The position numbers were made by a program, and so were the translations under genes. From assembly GCF_947626835.1 (NCBI RefSeq), contig NZ_CANQTS010000003.1, positions 118,092 to 182,091 of the forward strand: a stretch of 64,000 nt of DNA. The letters are read 5' to 3'. Below the pieces are notes generated by a model. The model saw only the letters and a program-made list of their open reading frames with translations. It had not been told where the DNA came from and did no database searches. The DNA is from an uncultured Acinetobacter sp. Lineage in GTDB: Bacteria; Pseudomonadota; Gammaproteobacteria; Pseudomonadales; Moraxellaceae. Below are positions 1 to 10,426 of this stretch, piece by piece; the first letter of the stretch is position 1, and the number at the start of each line of letters is the position of its first letter.

Positions 1-2
1 CG

Positions 3-1325
3 CTATCACATGAAGGACGAGGGATAGCGCATTATGGCAGCCATCCGGAGCATCCAAGTGATAAGCACGGTAAAAAAGTCTTTATTGAAGGGGCTTTACC
101 GGGCGAAACTGTGCTTGCCAAAATCACCAATGTGGTGAAACGCTTAGAAGAAGCCGATTGCCTTGAAGTGCTGAGTGAGCCGTCTGATCTACGTGTGCAA
201 CCGCCGTGTGTGCATATTGAGCATTGTGGCGGTTGTAATATGCAGCATATTGCCAAAGATGAACAAATTCGTCTAAAACAGCAAGTATTACAATCTCATT
301 TGACCCATTTTGCCGGTTTAAGCCCAGAAAAATGGTTAGAGCCTATGCGATCAGCGCGTGAAGATTACCGTCGTAAAGCACGTATTGGTGTGCGCTATAT
401 TGCCAGTCAAGATAAGTTGGTAGTGGGCTTTCGTGAAAAGCAAAGCAACAAACTCACCTCGATTGATCGTTGTTTAATTTTAGATGAGCAGTTTGGTTCA
501 CTGACGCGTTTAAAACAATTGCTGCAAGGGCTAGAGGGCAAAGCCCACATCGGTCATTTAGAATTGGCCATGGGGGACCAAGAAATTGCCTTGGTGTTAC
601 GTCATTTACAGCCTTTAAGCGAGCAGGATGTCAACCAATTGCGCGAATTTGCGTTACATAAAGGTTGGCAGTTGTATTTGGCCGGTGACGACAAAAACTT
701 AGTGCGTATTGATCAAGCCAATGCTGCTTCACGCCTACATTACAGTTTGCCTGAGTTTGCATTGCGTTTTGCTTTTCATCCACATGACTTTACTCAAGTT
801 AACTCAACGGTAAATCCTAAAATGGTACAGTTGGCATGCCAATTGCTAGACTTGCAGCCCGGTGAACGTGTTTTAGATCTATTTTGTGGTTTAGGTAACT
901 TCTCCTTGCCATTGGCACGTTGTGTGGGTGAAGATGGGCAAGTGATTGGGGTGGAAGGTAGCGATGAGATGGTGAAGCGTGGCACAGAAAATGCCAAACT
1001 CAACCAAATCAAACAGGTGCAATTTTATTCACAAGATTTAACACAAGATTTTTCGCACCAAGCTTGGGCAAAACAAGGCTTTGATGCATTATTAATTGAC
1101 CCACCACGTAGCGGTGCAGAACAGGTCATGCAGTATGTGCCCAAATTTGGTGCAAAACGTTTGGTTTATGTGTCATGTAATCCGGCCACTTTGGCGCGTG
1201 ATGCCAAAATCTTGGCAGAACATGGCTATGACTTAATCCAAGCGGGTGTCATGGATATGTTTACCCATACCGGACATGTTGAATCGATTGCTTTATTTAA
1301 AAAACACGAAATAGACGACTTATAA
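3..1325 (+). CDS. rlmD: 23S rRNA (uracil-1939-C5)-methyltransferase RlmD, 5' partial
   Basis: SAM-dependent enzyme that methylates C5 of U1939 in 23S rRNA. The frame is open from base 3, so the start codon and the first part of the N-terminal TRAM domain lie outside the window; the GTG at 111 is internal. Cysteines of a 4Fe-4S cluster are visible in [12 protein letters not shown] (about bases 204-239), with a fourth in IDRC. The SAM-binding motif is [15 protein letters not shown], and the catalytic cysteine sits in [10 protein letters not shown] near the C-terminus. TrmA and RlmC are related, but the iron-sulfur cysteines and the relA gene 45 bases downstream favour RlmD. Confidence 0.93.
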   Translation, partial: LSHEGRGIAHYGSHPEHPSDKHGKKVFIEGALPGETVLAKITNVVKRLEEADCLEVLSEPSDLRVQPPCVHIEHCGGCNMQHIAKDEQIRLKQQVLQSHLTHFAGLSPEKWLEPMRSAREDYRRKARIGVRYIASQDKLVVGFREKQSNKLTSIDRCLILDEQFGSLTRLKQLLQGLEGKAHIGHLELAMGDQEIALVLRHLQPLSEQDVNQLREFALHKGWQLYLAGDDKNLVRIDQANAASRLHYSLPEFALRFAFHPHDFTQVNSTVNPKMVQLACQLLDLQPGERVLDLFCGLGNFSLPLARCVGEDGQVIGVEGSDEMVKRGTENAKLNQIKQVQFYSQDLTQDFSHQAWAKQGFDALLIDPPRSGAEQVMQYVPKFGAKRLVYVSCNPATLARDAKILAEHGYDLIQAGVMDMFTHTGHVESIALFKKHEIDDL

Positions 1326-1370
1326 ATTTATAATATATGATGCAGCTTAGAAGAGAAGTAGGAGACGGCT

Positions 1371-3677
1371 ATGGTCACAGTACGTGAACAACTTCCGGGA
1401 CGATTAAATGAATTGTCTGAGGAAACGACTGTTGAGCATGCTGAACAAGCTCAGCACGATTTAGCGGAATGGCTTGATCGTGTTCGTGCTATTTTTGATG
1501 GTGCAGAACTTAAACAACTCGAAGAAGTTGCCCAACTTGCCTTGCAGCGCGAGTTAGAAAGTACAGTCAAGCATCCATCCAATACTTTTTACACCGGTTT
1601 AGAGATGGCCAATATCTTGGCACATCTGTATGTCGATGAAGACACCTTGTCGGCGGCAATGCTGTATCGTGGTGTACGTGAAGGGGTGATTTCGCTTGAA
1701 GAAGTGCTCAATGACTTTGGTGCCAATGTGCATGGCTTAGTCAAAGGCACTTTGGCTATGGGTAAGCTGTCGGAGCTAATTGAAAAAAATAAACGCTTAG
1801 AAGATCACTTTAACAATAACCAACGTGAACATCTGACCGGTATTTATAAAATGCTGATTTCGGTCACTGAAGATGTACGTGTGGTATTGATTAAATTGGC
1901 AGAGCGTACCTATGCCTTACGTGAATTGGCCAAGTCATCCAAAGACCGTCAAGAACGTGTGGCACGTGAAATTTTAACCATTTACTCGCCTCTTGCCCAC
2001 CGTTTGGGGATTGCACAGTTAAAGTGGGAACTTGAAGATTTAGCTTTCCGTTATTTGGCTCCAGAGCGTTATAAAGAAATTGCATCACTCCTCAATGAAA
2101 AGCGTTTGGAGCGTGAGCAATATATCCAATTTGTGATTGATAAGCTGCGTAATGCTTTACTTGAATATGGCATTGAAGCTGAAATTAGTGGACGGGTGAA
2201 ACATATTTACTCGATCTATCGCAAAATGAAGAGTAAAGACTTAAGTTTTGATCAGCTTTACGATATTCGTGCAGTGCGTGTGTTGGTCAAAGCAGTGCCT
2301 GAGTGTTATCACACGTTAGGGATTGTGCATCAAATGTGGCGGCATATTCCGCATCAATTTGATGACTATATTACCAATCCTAAAGCCAATGGTTATCGCT
2401 CATTACATACTGCAGTGATTGCCGAGAACAAATCTTTAGAAGTGCAGATTCGTACCCATGCCATGCATAACGAAGCTGAACTTGGGGTGTGTTCGCACTT
2501 TAATTATAAAGAAGGCTCTAAAAACACCGATCATTCGTTTAACCATCGTTTACATTCTTTACGTGCCGTGCTTGAGCATTATCAAGAACGTAATGATGCC
2601 AGCGCCCACAAAGACGAAGATGCTGAAGAAAATTTTGATAAAATTCAAGAATTTGAAGATTTTGAAAAGATTTATGTGTTTAGTCGTGATGGTGACATTA
2701 AAGAATTACCGCGTGGTTCGACGGTGCTGGATTTTGCCTATCATGTGCACACCGAAGTGGGCAACAAGTGCTATGCAGCACGTGTCAATCAGCGCTATGT
2801 GCCGTTAACCTACACCTTAAAAACTGGTGAGCAGGTTGAAATTTTAACCAAAAAAGACCGTGAGCCTAATCGTGATTGGTTGGTCAATTCACTCGGTTAT
2901 ATTAAAACCGGACGTGCGCGTGACAAACTACGTCATTGGTTCCGTCAGCAAGATCGCAGTAAAAACTTAGAGGTTGGACGTGAGATTCTGCATAAGGAAT
3001 TATTGCGTTTAGCACTGCATCCTAAAAGTATTGATTTGGCAGATTACTGCAACCATTTTAATGTTAAATCAGGCGAAGATATTTTAATTGGCTTGGTCAA
3101 TGGCGACATTAGCCTGCATGCTTTGATTAACCAAGTTAATCGTCATATGCACCTTGATCAGGATGAACCTGAATTGGTGCTTAAGCCGACTTTAAATCCG
3201 CGTGCCAGTCATACTTTGTCTGCACATGGTATTTTAATTGATGGTTTAGACAATGTAGAGTTGCATATTGCGCAGTGCTGTCAGCCAGTACATGGTGAAT
3301 CCATTGCCGGTTACATTACCTTAAATCGTGGAGTCAGTATTCACAAAGTGGCGTGTCCAGATTATCTACGCATGATTCACAATGAACCTGAACGTGCAGT
3401 AGAAGCTGATTGGGAAATGCAACCTACACGTGGTCAAAGTGTGCAAATTGTGGTGGAAGCTTATGATCGCCGTGGTTTGCTCAAAGACTTAACCCAAGTA
3501 ATTTTTTCAGATCAAATTAATATTCGTCAGGTCAATACCATCTCAGAAGCCGATGGGATTGCCAATATGAAATTATTAATTGAAGTTAAAGGTTTGGCAC
3601 AATTATCACGTTTGTTGGCACGTTTAGAGCAGCAACCGGGCATTATCAGCGCGCGCCGTTTAGTTCAAGGTAACTAA
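1371..3677 (+). CDS. relA: GTP pyrophosphokinase RelA (stringent-response (p)ppGpp synthetase)
   Basis: Ribosome-associated enzyme that transfers pyrophosphate from ATP to GTP/GDP during amino-acid starvation. The 768-residue protein has a degenerate N-terminal hydrolase domain: the HD pair is missing (AAMLYRGV where SpoT-type proteins have LLHD), so it is probably synthetase only. The synthetase domain follows (about 200-370, RVKHIYSIYRKM and YDIRAVRV), then a TGS domain (about 435-500), a conserved CC pair (IAQCCQPVHG) and a C-terminal ACT domain (about 690-760). The acidic signature usually written ExDD in monofunctional RelA reads QFDD here (Q329). A good ribosome site (aggaga) precedes the ATG. 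An intrinsic terminator follows the stop. Confidence 0.95.
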   Translation: MVTVREQLPGRLNELSEETTVEHAEQAQHDLAEWLDRVRAIFDGAELKQLEEVAQLALQRELESTVKHPSNTFYTGLEMANILAHLYVDEDTLSAAMLYRGVREGVISLEEVLNDFGANVHGLVKGTLAMGKLSELIEKNKRLEDHFNNNQREHLTGIYKMLISVTEDVRVVLIKLAERTYALRELAKSSKDRQERVAREILTIYSPLAHRLGIAQLKWELEDLAFRYLAPERYKEIASLLNEKRLEREQYIQFVIDKLRNALLEYGIEAEISGRVKHIYSIYRKMKSKDLSFDQLYDIRAVRVLVKAVPECYHTLGIVHQMWRHIPHQFDDYITNPKANGYRSLHTAVIAENKSLEVQIRTHAMHNEAELGVCSHFNYKEGSKNTDHSFNHRLHSLRAVLEHYQERNDASAHKDEDAEENFDKIQEFEDFEKIYVFSRDGDIKELPRGSTVLDFAYHVHTEVGNKCYAARVNQRYVPLTYTLKTGEQVEILTKKDREPNRDWLVNSLGYIKTGRARDKLRHWFRQQDRSKNLEVGREILHKELLRLALHPKSIDLADYCNHFNVKSGEDILIGLVNGDISLHALINQVNRHMHLDQDEPELVLKPTLNPRASHTLSAHGILIDGLDNVELHIAQCCQPVHGESIAGYITLNRGVSIHKVACPDYLRMIHNEPERAVEADWEMQPTRGQSVQIVVEAYDRRGLLKDLTQVIFSDQINIRQVNTISEADGIANMKLLIEVKGLAQLSRLLARLEQQPGIISARRLVQGN

Positions 3678-3690
3678 AGCTGCGACCAAG

Positions 3691-3718
3691 ACCAGCAGGC
3701 TCGCTTGCTGGTTTTTTT
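3691..3718 (+). terminator. Intrinsic terminator after relA
   Basis: The inverted repeat accagcaggc/gcttgctggt is followed by seven T. It lies 14 bases after the relA stop and just before the next gene, so that gene probably starts at the ATG at 3732 and not at an upstream TTG at 3705 inside the hairpin. Confidence 0.8.
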
Positions 3719-3731
3719 ATGGAATATCATC

Positions 3732-4340
3732 ATGCACATCGTTTTTGATTGTCAGCCTATTCATCATTTGGTGACACTAGATAAAGATCTCACCCGTCCG
3801 CAATATGTGGCTGCACAAAAGCAAGCCTTACATGCTTACCGCTTAGTCAAGCTGAGTCAATATTTAGGTCGTAACATCCAAGCTTCTGAGTTGTTAAAAA
3901 CTGAACACGGCAAACCTTATTTACCCGATTTAGCCTTTAACCATAGCCACAGTCAGCAGCATTATGCTTTGGTGATGAGCCGTACCCAGCCAGATATTGG
4001 CGTTGATATTGAAGACTTAAACCGCAAGGTACGCTTTGGAGCATTGGCTCAACATGCGTTTAGCCAACATGAATTACAAGCGTGGTATGCCAGTGGACAA
4101 GACACATGCTATTGGTTTCAGATTTGGACCGCTAAAGAAGCGATTGTTAAAGCAGCAGGGCTTGGGATTCGTTTAAGTCTTAATACTTTAGAAACTAATG
4201 TACGATTTGGATATATGCAAGGCGAGATGCAGCATCCATCATTAGGCGCCTTTGAATATGAGCATAGAGTATTAGACGCTGCACTTGTGACGATAGCATG
4301 GCGTAAAAGCCAGAGCCGCCCACATATCACATGGGCATAA
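3732..4340 (+). CDS. 4'-phosphopantetheinyl transferase family protein
   Basis: Predicted to move the 4'-phosphopantetheine arm of coenzyme A onto a serine of an acyl- or peptidyl-carrier protein. The 202-residue protein has the Sfp/AcpT-type signatures: IGVDIED in the middle, whose acidic residues bind magnesium, and WTAKEAIVKAAGLG about 45 residues later. I chose the ATG at 3732 because the longer TTG frame begins inside the relA terminator. It stands alone between relA and the convergent secF. Its target (AcpP or a secondary-metabolite carrier) cannot be told from the sequence. No AcpS-type sequence is present nearby. Confidence 0.82.
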   Translation: MHIVFDCQPIHHLVTLDKDLTRPQYVAAQKQALHAYRLVKLSQYLGRNIQASELLKTEHGKPYLPDLAFNHSHSQQHYALVMSRTQPDIGVDIEDLNRKVRFGALAQHAFSQHELQAWYASGQDTCYWFQIWTAKEAIVKAAGLGIRLSLNTLETNVRFGYMQGEMQHPSLGAFEYEHRVLDAALVTIAWRKSQSRPHITWA

Positions 4341-4362
4341 AAAAGCCCATCCGAAGATAGGC
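4340..4362 (-). terminator. Intrinsic terminator after secF
   Basis: On the minus strand GCCTATC-TTCG-GATGGGC is a seven-pair stem (one G-U) with a UUCG tetraloop, followed by six T. It ends the queA-to-secF transcription direction and may also slow transcripts arriving from the convergent gene. Confidence 0.8.
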
Positions 4363-4378
4363 TGTTTAAAATTATGCA

Positions 4379-5356
4379 TTAACGCGGTGGCAATTGCTCA
4401 TCAGCTTGTTCTTCAAATTCAGGTTTAACCGTGACAATAAAGTCTTGACGGTTCAGACCACGCCATAGTGAGAAGGCAGTACCAATATAAATAGAAGAAT
4501 AAGTACCCACAAACACACCAATAAACATGGCAATCGAGAACCATTTGAGGCCATCACCGCCCATGAACATCATTGCCACAACCACCAATAATAAGGTCAT
4601 AGAGGTATGAATGGTACGACGTAAGGTTTCCGTTAAGGCAAGGTTGACCACTTCTAAAGGCGTTGCACCACGAATCTTACGGAAGTTTTCACGAATACGA
4701 TCCGACACCACAATGTTATCGTTAAGTGAAAAACCAATAATTGCTAATAATGCTGCAAGTACAGTTAAGTCAAATGGCCATTGCATAAAAGCAAAGAAAC
4801 CTAGTGTCACCACAATGTCGTGGAACAAAGACAAAACTGCACCCATTGCCAACTTAAACTCAAAGCGAATGGTGACATAGACTAGCATCAGCAACAACGC
4901 TAAGCCCACAGCACCGGCTGAGCGCACATACAGCTCATTACCGACTTGACCACCGACTACATCAACTTTAGGCACTTCAGCTGCGTTATTAGGCAACTGA
5001 ACGGCTTGTGTGATGGTTTTGGTTAAGTCTTCAGCTTCAATGTCTTCTTGAACCGGCATACGTACCATCAGGTCACGTTCTGAACCTAAGGTTTGTACCA
5101 CAGCATCATTAAAGCCAGCTTGGCTTAAAGCATTGCTGACTTGCTCAGGTTTAACTGGATTGGTGTAATTAAGCTCCGCAGCAATACCACCAGTGAAGTC
5201 TAAACCTAGGTTTAAACCTTTGGTGGCAATAAAGAAAATACTTGCAAGCGTTAAGAAAATCGATAGCAATGCCGCAGGCAAAGCAATCTTCATAAACGGA
5301 ATCACGCGTTCTTCTTCAGGGCGACCATATTGCGGTTGAGAATTTTCAGTCATCAT
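4379..5356 (-). CDS. secF: Protein translocase subunit SecF
   Basis: Inner-membrane subunit that works with SecD to draw proteins through SecYEG using the proton gradient. The 325-residue protein has an N-terminal membrane segment (about 22-45), a periplasmic loop beginning with GLNLGLDFTGG, and five further hydrophobic segments including LLLMLVYVTIRFEFKLAMGAV and IIGFSLNDNIVVSDRIRENF, a region conserved across the SecD/SecF (RND-like) family. A ribosome site (aggag) lies seven bases before tandem ATG codons. It follows secD by 8 bases and is the last gene of the run. Confidence 0.96.
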   Translation of the reverse strand: MMTENSQPQYGRPEEERVIPFMKIALPAALLSIFLTLASIFFIATKGLNLGLDFTGGIAAELNYTNPVKPEQVSNALSQAGFNDAVVQTLGSERDLMVRMPVQEDIEAEDLTKTITQAVQLPNNAAEVPKVDVVGGQVGNELYVRSAGAVGLALLLMLVYVTIRFEFKLAMGAVLSLFHDIVVTLGFFAFMQWPFDLTVLAALLAIIGFSLNDNIVVSDRIRENFRKIRGATPLEVVNLALTETLRRTIHTSMTLLLVVVAMMFMGGDGLKWFSIAMFIGVFVGTYSSIYIGTAFSLWRGLNRQDFIVTVKPEFEEQADEQLPPR

Positions 5357-5364
5357 CGATCTCC

Positions 5365-7266
5365 TTAAATGCTCAACTTTTTCAAGTCGCGTTTTTTGCC
5401 ATAAATCAGCTGTACAATGGCACGCGTGACCGTAATGGCGGTAAACATTGAGCAGACAATACCGATCATCAAGGTGACAGCAAAGCCTTTAATTGGGCCT
5501 GTACCAATGGCAAATAGAATAAATGCCACCAAGAATGTGGTTAAGTTGGAGTCAAAAATGGTGTTATAAGCACGCTCATAACCGGCAACAATCGCTTGTT
5601 TTGGCGATGCTCCCCATTTGATTTCCTCACGTATTCGCTCACAAATTAGTACGTTGGCATCGACAGCCATACCAATGGTAATCACAATACCTGCAATACC
5701 CGGTAGTGTTAATGATGCACCTAACCAAGACATTACAGTTAAGATCATGGCTAAGTTAAACACTAAGGCAAAGTTGGCAATCACCCCAAATAAACGGAAG
5801 AATACCACCATCCAAATTGCCACCAATAAGAAGCCAATTTGAGTCGATAGCACGCCTTTATCAATGTTTTCTTGACCTAAACTTGGACCAATGACACGTT
5901 CTTCAACAAAGTACATTGGTGCAGCTAAAGCACCGGCACGTAGCATCAACGCGAGTTCTGCTGCTTCTTGTGGTGAATCTAAACCTGTGATACGGAACTG
6001 TGAACCTAACACCGCTTGAATGGTTGCGGCGTTAATTACCACAGATTCGGTGTATGGGGTACGTACTTCGGTTTGTGTACCGGTTTCAGGGTCGGTGACA
6101 AAGCTAATCTTTTGTTTATTTTCAATAAACAACACCGCCATACGTTTGCCTACGGCATTACGTGTGGCATCTGCCATTAATTTACCACCCGCAGAGTCGA
6201 GGGTAATATTTACCTCAGCACCGCCAGTATCTTGGCTAAAACCGCTTGAGGCATTTTGCACACGCTCACCAGTTAAGATACGGCTACGATTAAGCAGTAA
6301 TTCACGACCACTGTCGAGTGATTCAAAGGCAAAGACTTCAGTGCCCGGTGGAATCGGTTGACCATTTGATTTACCCAAATATGGGTCAATGTATTGGTCA
6401 TTTAAATCCGACACCAAACGGAATTCTAAGTTGGCAGTACGACCCAAAACACGTTTTGCTTCGGCTGTGTCTTGTACACCGGGTAATTCAACCACAATAC
6501 GGTTGCTACCTTGGGTTTGAACCAAAGCTTCAGCCACACCTAATTCGTTAATACGATTACGTAAGGTCGTTAAGTTTTGATTGACCGCATAGCTTTGAAT
6601 TTCTTGACGACGTGCATCTGTGTATTCTAAACGTAAGGTTGCACCAGCTTCGGTGGCAAGCGCTTGTTGATTAAACTCATTACCATTACGACGTAAAAAG
6701 TCCATCGCAGCACTACGGTCATCGTTATTGGCAAATTGAACCGTAAGCGTATTGTTGTTTAAGCTTAAGCTATTAAATTTGATGTTGTTATCACGAAGCT
6801 GACGACGTAGATCGGTCGCGGATGTTTCCATACGCTGACTAATCGCTTTGTCCATATCCACTTCAAGTAAGAAATGCACACCACCGCGTAAATCCAGACC
6901 GAGCTTCATTGGTTTAGCACCAATTTTTTGTAGCCACTCTGGGGTAGTTGGCGCTAAGTTTAACGCAACAACATAGTCATCGCCTAAACCTTGACGTAAG
7001 GCTTCTTTGGCTTTGAGCTGAGCTTCTGATGAATCTAGACGTAACAAGGCAGCATTATTGCTAAAGCTGTTGTCATGACTTGAAATATTTTCGCTTTTGA
7101 GGATTTGCTCTGCTTTTTGTACGATGCTCTGGTCAATTTGAGTACCGGCTTTGGCACCCGAAATTTGCACAGCAGGTTCATCAGGATACAAACTTGGCAG
7201 GGCATATAAAGTACTGATCGCCAAAACCACGAGGATCAGTAGATATTTCCATGCAGGGTAACGCAT
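5365..7266 (-). CDS. secD: Protein translocase subunit SecD
   Basis: Larger partner of SecF in the SecDF-YajC complex. The 633-residue protein has one N-terminal membrane segment (about 7-25), the conserved LGLDLRGGVHFLLEVD periplasmic motif (about 123-138), a large periplasmic region and five C-terminal membrane segments with GMAVDANVLICERIREE. Length and order match other gammaproteobacterial SecD proteins. A terminator-like hairpin lies in the 53-base gap between yajC and this gene, so its expression may be attenuated relative to yajC. Confidence 0.97.
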   Translation of the reverse strand: MRYPAWKYLLILVVLAISTLYALPSLYPDEPAVQISGAKAGTQIDQSIVQKAEQILKSENISSHDNSFSNNAALLRLDSSEAQLKAKEALRQGLGDDYVVALNLAPTTPEWLQKIGAKPMKLGLDLRGGVHFLLEVDMDKAISQRMETSATDLRRQLRDNNIKFNSLSLNNNTLTVQFANNDDRSAAMDFLRRNGNEFNQQALATEAGATLRLEYTDARRQEIQSYAVNQNLTTLRNRINELGVAEALVQTQGSNRIVVELPGVQDTAEAKRVLGRTANLEFRLVSDLNDQYIDPYLGKSNGQPIPPGTEVFAFESLDSGRELLLNRSRILTGERVQNASSGFSQDTGGAEVNITLDSAGGKLMADATRNAVGKRMAVLFIENKQKISFVTDPETGTQTEVRTPYTESVVINAATIQAVLGSQFRITGLDSPQEAAELALMLRAGALAAPMYFVEERVIGPSLGQENIDKGVLSTQIGFLLVAIWMVVFFRLFGVIANFALVFNLAMILTVMSWLGASLTLPGIAGIVITIGMAVDANVLICERIREEIKWGASPKQAIVAGYERAYNTIFDSNLTTFLVAFILFAIGTGPIKGFAVTLMIGIVCSMFTAITVTRAIVQLIYGKKRDLKKLSI

Positions 7267-7284
7267 TTATTTTCTTCTTAAAAT

Positions 7285-7309
7285 AAAAAGTCGTGCAATG
7301 TGCACGACT
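7285..7309 (-). terminator. Terminator-like hairpin between yajC and secD
   Basis: On the minus strand AGTCGTGC-ACATT-GCACGACT is a perfect eight-pair stem followed by TTTTTATTTT. It has the form of an intrinsic terminator but sits inside a run of same-strand Sec genes, so partial read-through (attenuation) is the likely role. Confidence 0.65.
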
Positions 7310-7319
7310 GAAACAGTGA

Positions 7320-7649
7320 TTAAAGGTTATTTAAAGTGCCTTCAGGTAAAACCGAAATCACGCTTGCACGTTGAATTTTAACTTCTACGCCACGGCTGAG
7401 TTCGACCACAGCAAAATCACCTTCAATTTTGATGATACGACCCATCAAGCCACCAGCAAACACCACTTCGCTGCCGACACCTAAGCTTTCAACTAGGCTA
7501 CGGTGTTCTTTGGCACGTTTTGCTTGAGGGCGCCAAATCAAGAAGTAGAAAATTGCCACAAATACAGCAATCATTAAAATGTTGGCCATGAGGCTTGGTT
7601 GTTGTGCGGCTTCACCGGCTGCATGAGCAGTCGAAATAAAAAGGCTCAT
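7320..7649 (-). CDS. yajC: Preprotein translocase subunit YajC
   Basis: Small single-pass membrane protein of the SecDF-YajC complex. The 109 residues comprise a short N-terminal stretch, a membrane helix (about 24-41, ILMIAVFVAIFYFLIW) followed by RPQAKRAKEH, and a compact C-terminal domain with GxxVVFAGGLMGRI, the usual YajC layout. A ribosome site (aggaa) lies 7 bases before the ATG. It lies 83 bases after tgt, a gap that could hold its own promoter, and before secD. Confidence 0.95.
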   Translation of the reverse strand: MSLFISTAHAAGEAAQQPSLMANILMIAVFVAIFYFLIWRPQAKRAKEHRSLVESLGVGSEVVFAGGLMGRIIKIEGDFAVVELSRGVEVKIQRASVISVLPEGTLNNL

Positions 7650-7732
7650 CTATAATTTCCTAAATACTAAGTCAATAAGGTCTTGAACAGCAATTTACCT
7701 TGTCTTTTTCTTTAGCGCAAATGGCAAAAAGA

Positions 7733-8875
<1,143 letters not shown>

Positions 8876-8983
8876 TCAAGGCGAAAAAACAGTTCGCTGA
8901 TGGCTAAAAATAAAGGGGGCTATTTTCCTTGATTCTTAACCGAAACGCTAGCTTTTGCTGAGTGGGTGTGTATTTTTGTGTAA

Positions 8984-9805
8984 TTAGCGTTGGCGTATTA
9001 AATGACTATAGAACTGATCAATGCGTTCTAAAATTTCTTCGCGGCTCATGGCAAAGGTGGCATCTTCCATTGCAGCAATGGTATATACCAATTTTTGAAT
9101 ATAAGGATTGATATCGGCAAAGGTTGAATCAAGGGTCAAAATATAGGCTTGATTGGCAATTTGCAGATAATCAAATGGGTCAATTTTAACCAGTTGAGCA
9201 ATGTCCACCAACATGTCTTTGTCCGCTTGAGACAGCTTTTTTAAACGAGCAGGATCATGGGCAATTTGCCGATGTTGCTTGACCTGTAAAAATTCTTGTA
9301 ACAATTGGCTTGAGCCGTTTAAGGCTTGGGCAGAATTGGTTTCTATATTGGGTTGGGCTGGCAGGCTGATAAAAAACAAAATTTGATCGACATCTAAACC
9401 ATAGGAATCCACCAAAGCTTCTTTGGCTTGTTTAAATGCGCTGAGTAATATATCTAGATTATTGAGTGTGTCTAAATTTTGTTGTTGTAACGGCGTACCA
9501 AATACATGGCGTTGTTGTAAGTATTCGTTAAGTAAATGATTAAACTGCTGTAAGCGACTGTCGCTGCTACTAGAGCGAAAACGCCATTTACTGACATTCC
9601 ATTTGTCGTCTTGACTTAAAAACTGCGCGTAGTCTTCATGTTCAGCAAATAAGCTGCGTTGGGTGGCAATACTTAAATGATCAAGTAACATGTATTCATT
9701 AAATACCAAGGCACAGCCATAAATTTCATCTTCATAATAACGATCATAAAGTTGATAAAATTCATGGATTAACGCATCTTTTAACACAGAGAGATGTTGT
9801 AACAT
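8984..9805 (-). CDS. DUF4303-like protein of unknown function
   Basis: A 273-residue soluble protein with no signal peptide or membrane segment. The N-terminal half (EFYQLYDRYYEDEIYGCALV, then WNVSKWRFRSSS) resembles the DUF4303 family by eye; I could not search it. The C-terminal half is helical and lacks motifs I recognise. A ribosome site (aagga) precedes the ATG by six bases. It is the third gene of a block (DUF3137-like, lemA, this) set between queA and tgt on the same strand, starting 45 bases after lemA, so joint expression is likely. No function is known to me. Confidence 0.6.
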   Translation of the reverse strand: MLQHLSVLKDALIHEFYQLYDRYYEDEIYGCALVFNEYMLLDHLSIATQRSLFAEHEDYAQFLSQDDKWNVSKWRFRSSSSDSRLQQFNHLLNEYLQQRHVFGTPLQQQNLDTLNNLDILLSAFKQAKEALVDSYGLDVDQILFFISLPAQPNIETNSAQALNGSSQLLQEFLQVKQHRQIAHDPARLKKLSQADKDMLVDIAQLVKIDPFDYLQIANQAYILTLDSTFADINPYIQKLVYTIAAMEDATFAMSREEILERIDQFYSHLIRQR

Positions 9806-9850
9806 GATGTCCTTGGTGTAGTGAATGCCCGATACTGAGGCTCATTATAT

Positions 9851-10417
9851 TTAAAAATTTGGTCGATAATCAAAGTTTTGCGTAACAGATGCATCACGAA
9901 AAGCACGAATCGGTTTTTTAGAGGTAGTGGCGGTATTAATAATATTGTTGGGGAAAATCTGAATATAGTTATTAAACACTTCAACATTACGGTTATAAAT
10001 GGTGATGGCTGCACCGACATTTTGGTTTTGTTGTTCAATTTCATGCATCATTTTTAAGTAAATTTCATTGGTCTTGAGCTCAGGGTAGTTCTCGACCACC
10101 ACATTTAAGCTTTGCATTAGTTGTTTACTTAAACTTTCAACCTGCTGTAAACGTCCAATATCGGTGTCATTGATATTAAGTTTCATAATGTTTTGACGCA
10201 GCTCAGTGACTTGGGTCAATGTACCTTGCTCAAAATTGGCATATTGCTCAACCAGAGGCTGTAAACCATCTAAAATTTTGACCTTTTGGCGCTCAAAGCT
10301 TGCCACATCTGCCCAAGCGCGAATGCTGGCATTATGATGACGAATAATATTGTTGCGAATCATAATAATAATGACCACTAACACTACAATCAGTCCAAGA
10401 AAAATCAGTAAATACAT
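9851..10417 (-). CDS. LemA family protein
   Basis: A 188-residue membrane-anchored protein with an N-terminal hydrophobic helix (about 2-22) followed by a long helical domain. The pattern AITIYNRNVEVFNNYIQIFP near 145 and the ENYPELKTN stretch are typical of LemA family proteins. Their role is uncertain; they often sit next to DUF3137 or other membrane genes, as here. A ribosome site (aagga) precedes the ATG, and the start is 9 bases after the DUF3137-like gene, so the two are almost certainly co-transcribed. Confidence 0.85.
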   Translation of the reverse strand: MYLLIFLGLIVVLVVIIIMIRNNIIRHHNASIRAWADVASFERQKVKILDGLQPLVEQYANFEQGTLTQVTELRQNIMKLNINDTDIGRLQQVESLSKQLMQSLNVVVENYPELKTNEIYLKMMHEIEQQNQNVGAAITIYNRNVEVFNNYIQIFPNNIINTATTSKKPIRAFRDASVTQNFDYRPNF

Positions 10418-10426
10418 GCCGCATCC

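Noticed and set aside
2458..2808. 116-codon open frame inside relA
   Set aside because: Same-strand shadow of the relA frame; lysine/isoleucine-rich translation with no ribosome site or family resemblance.
3705..3731. TTG start for the phosphopantetheinyl transferase
   Set aside because: It lies inside the relA terminator hairpin, and the ATG at 3732 gives the expected length.
9781..10044. 87-codon minus-strand frame overlapping lemA
   Set aside because: Out-of-frame shadow of the lemA 3' half; no ribosome site and LemA itself is well supported.
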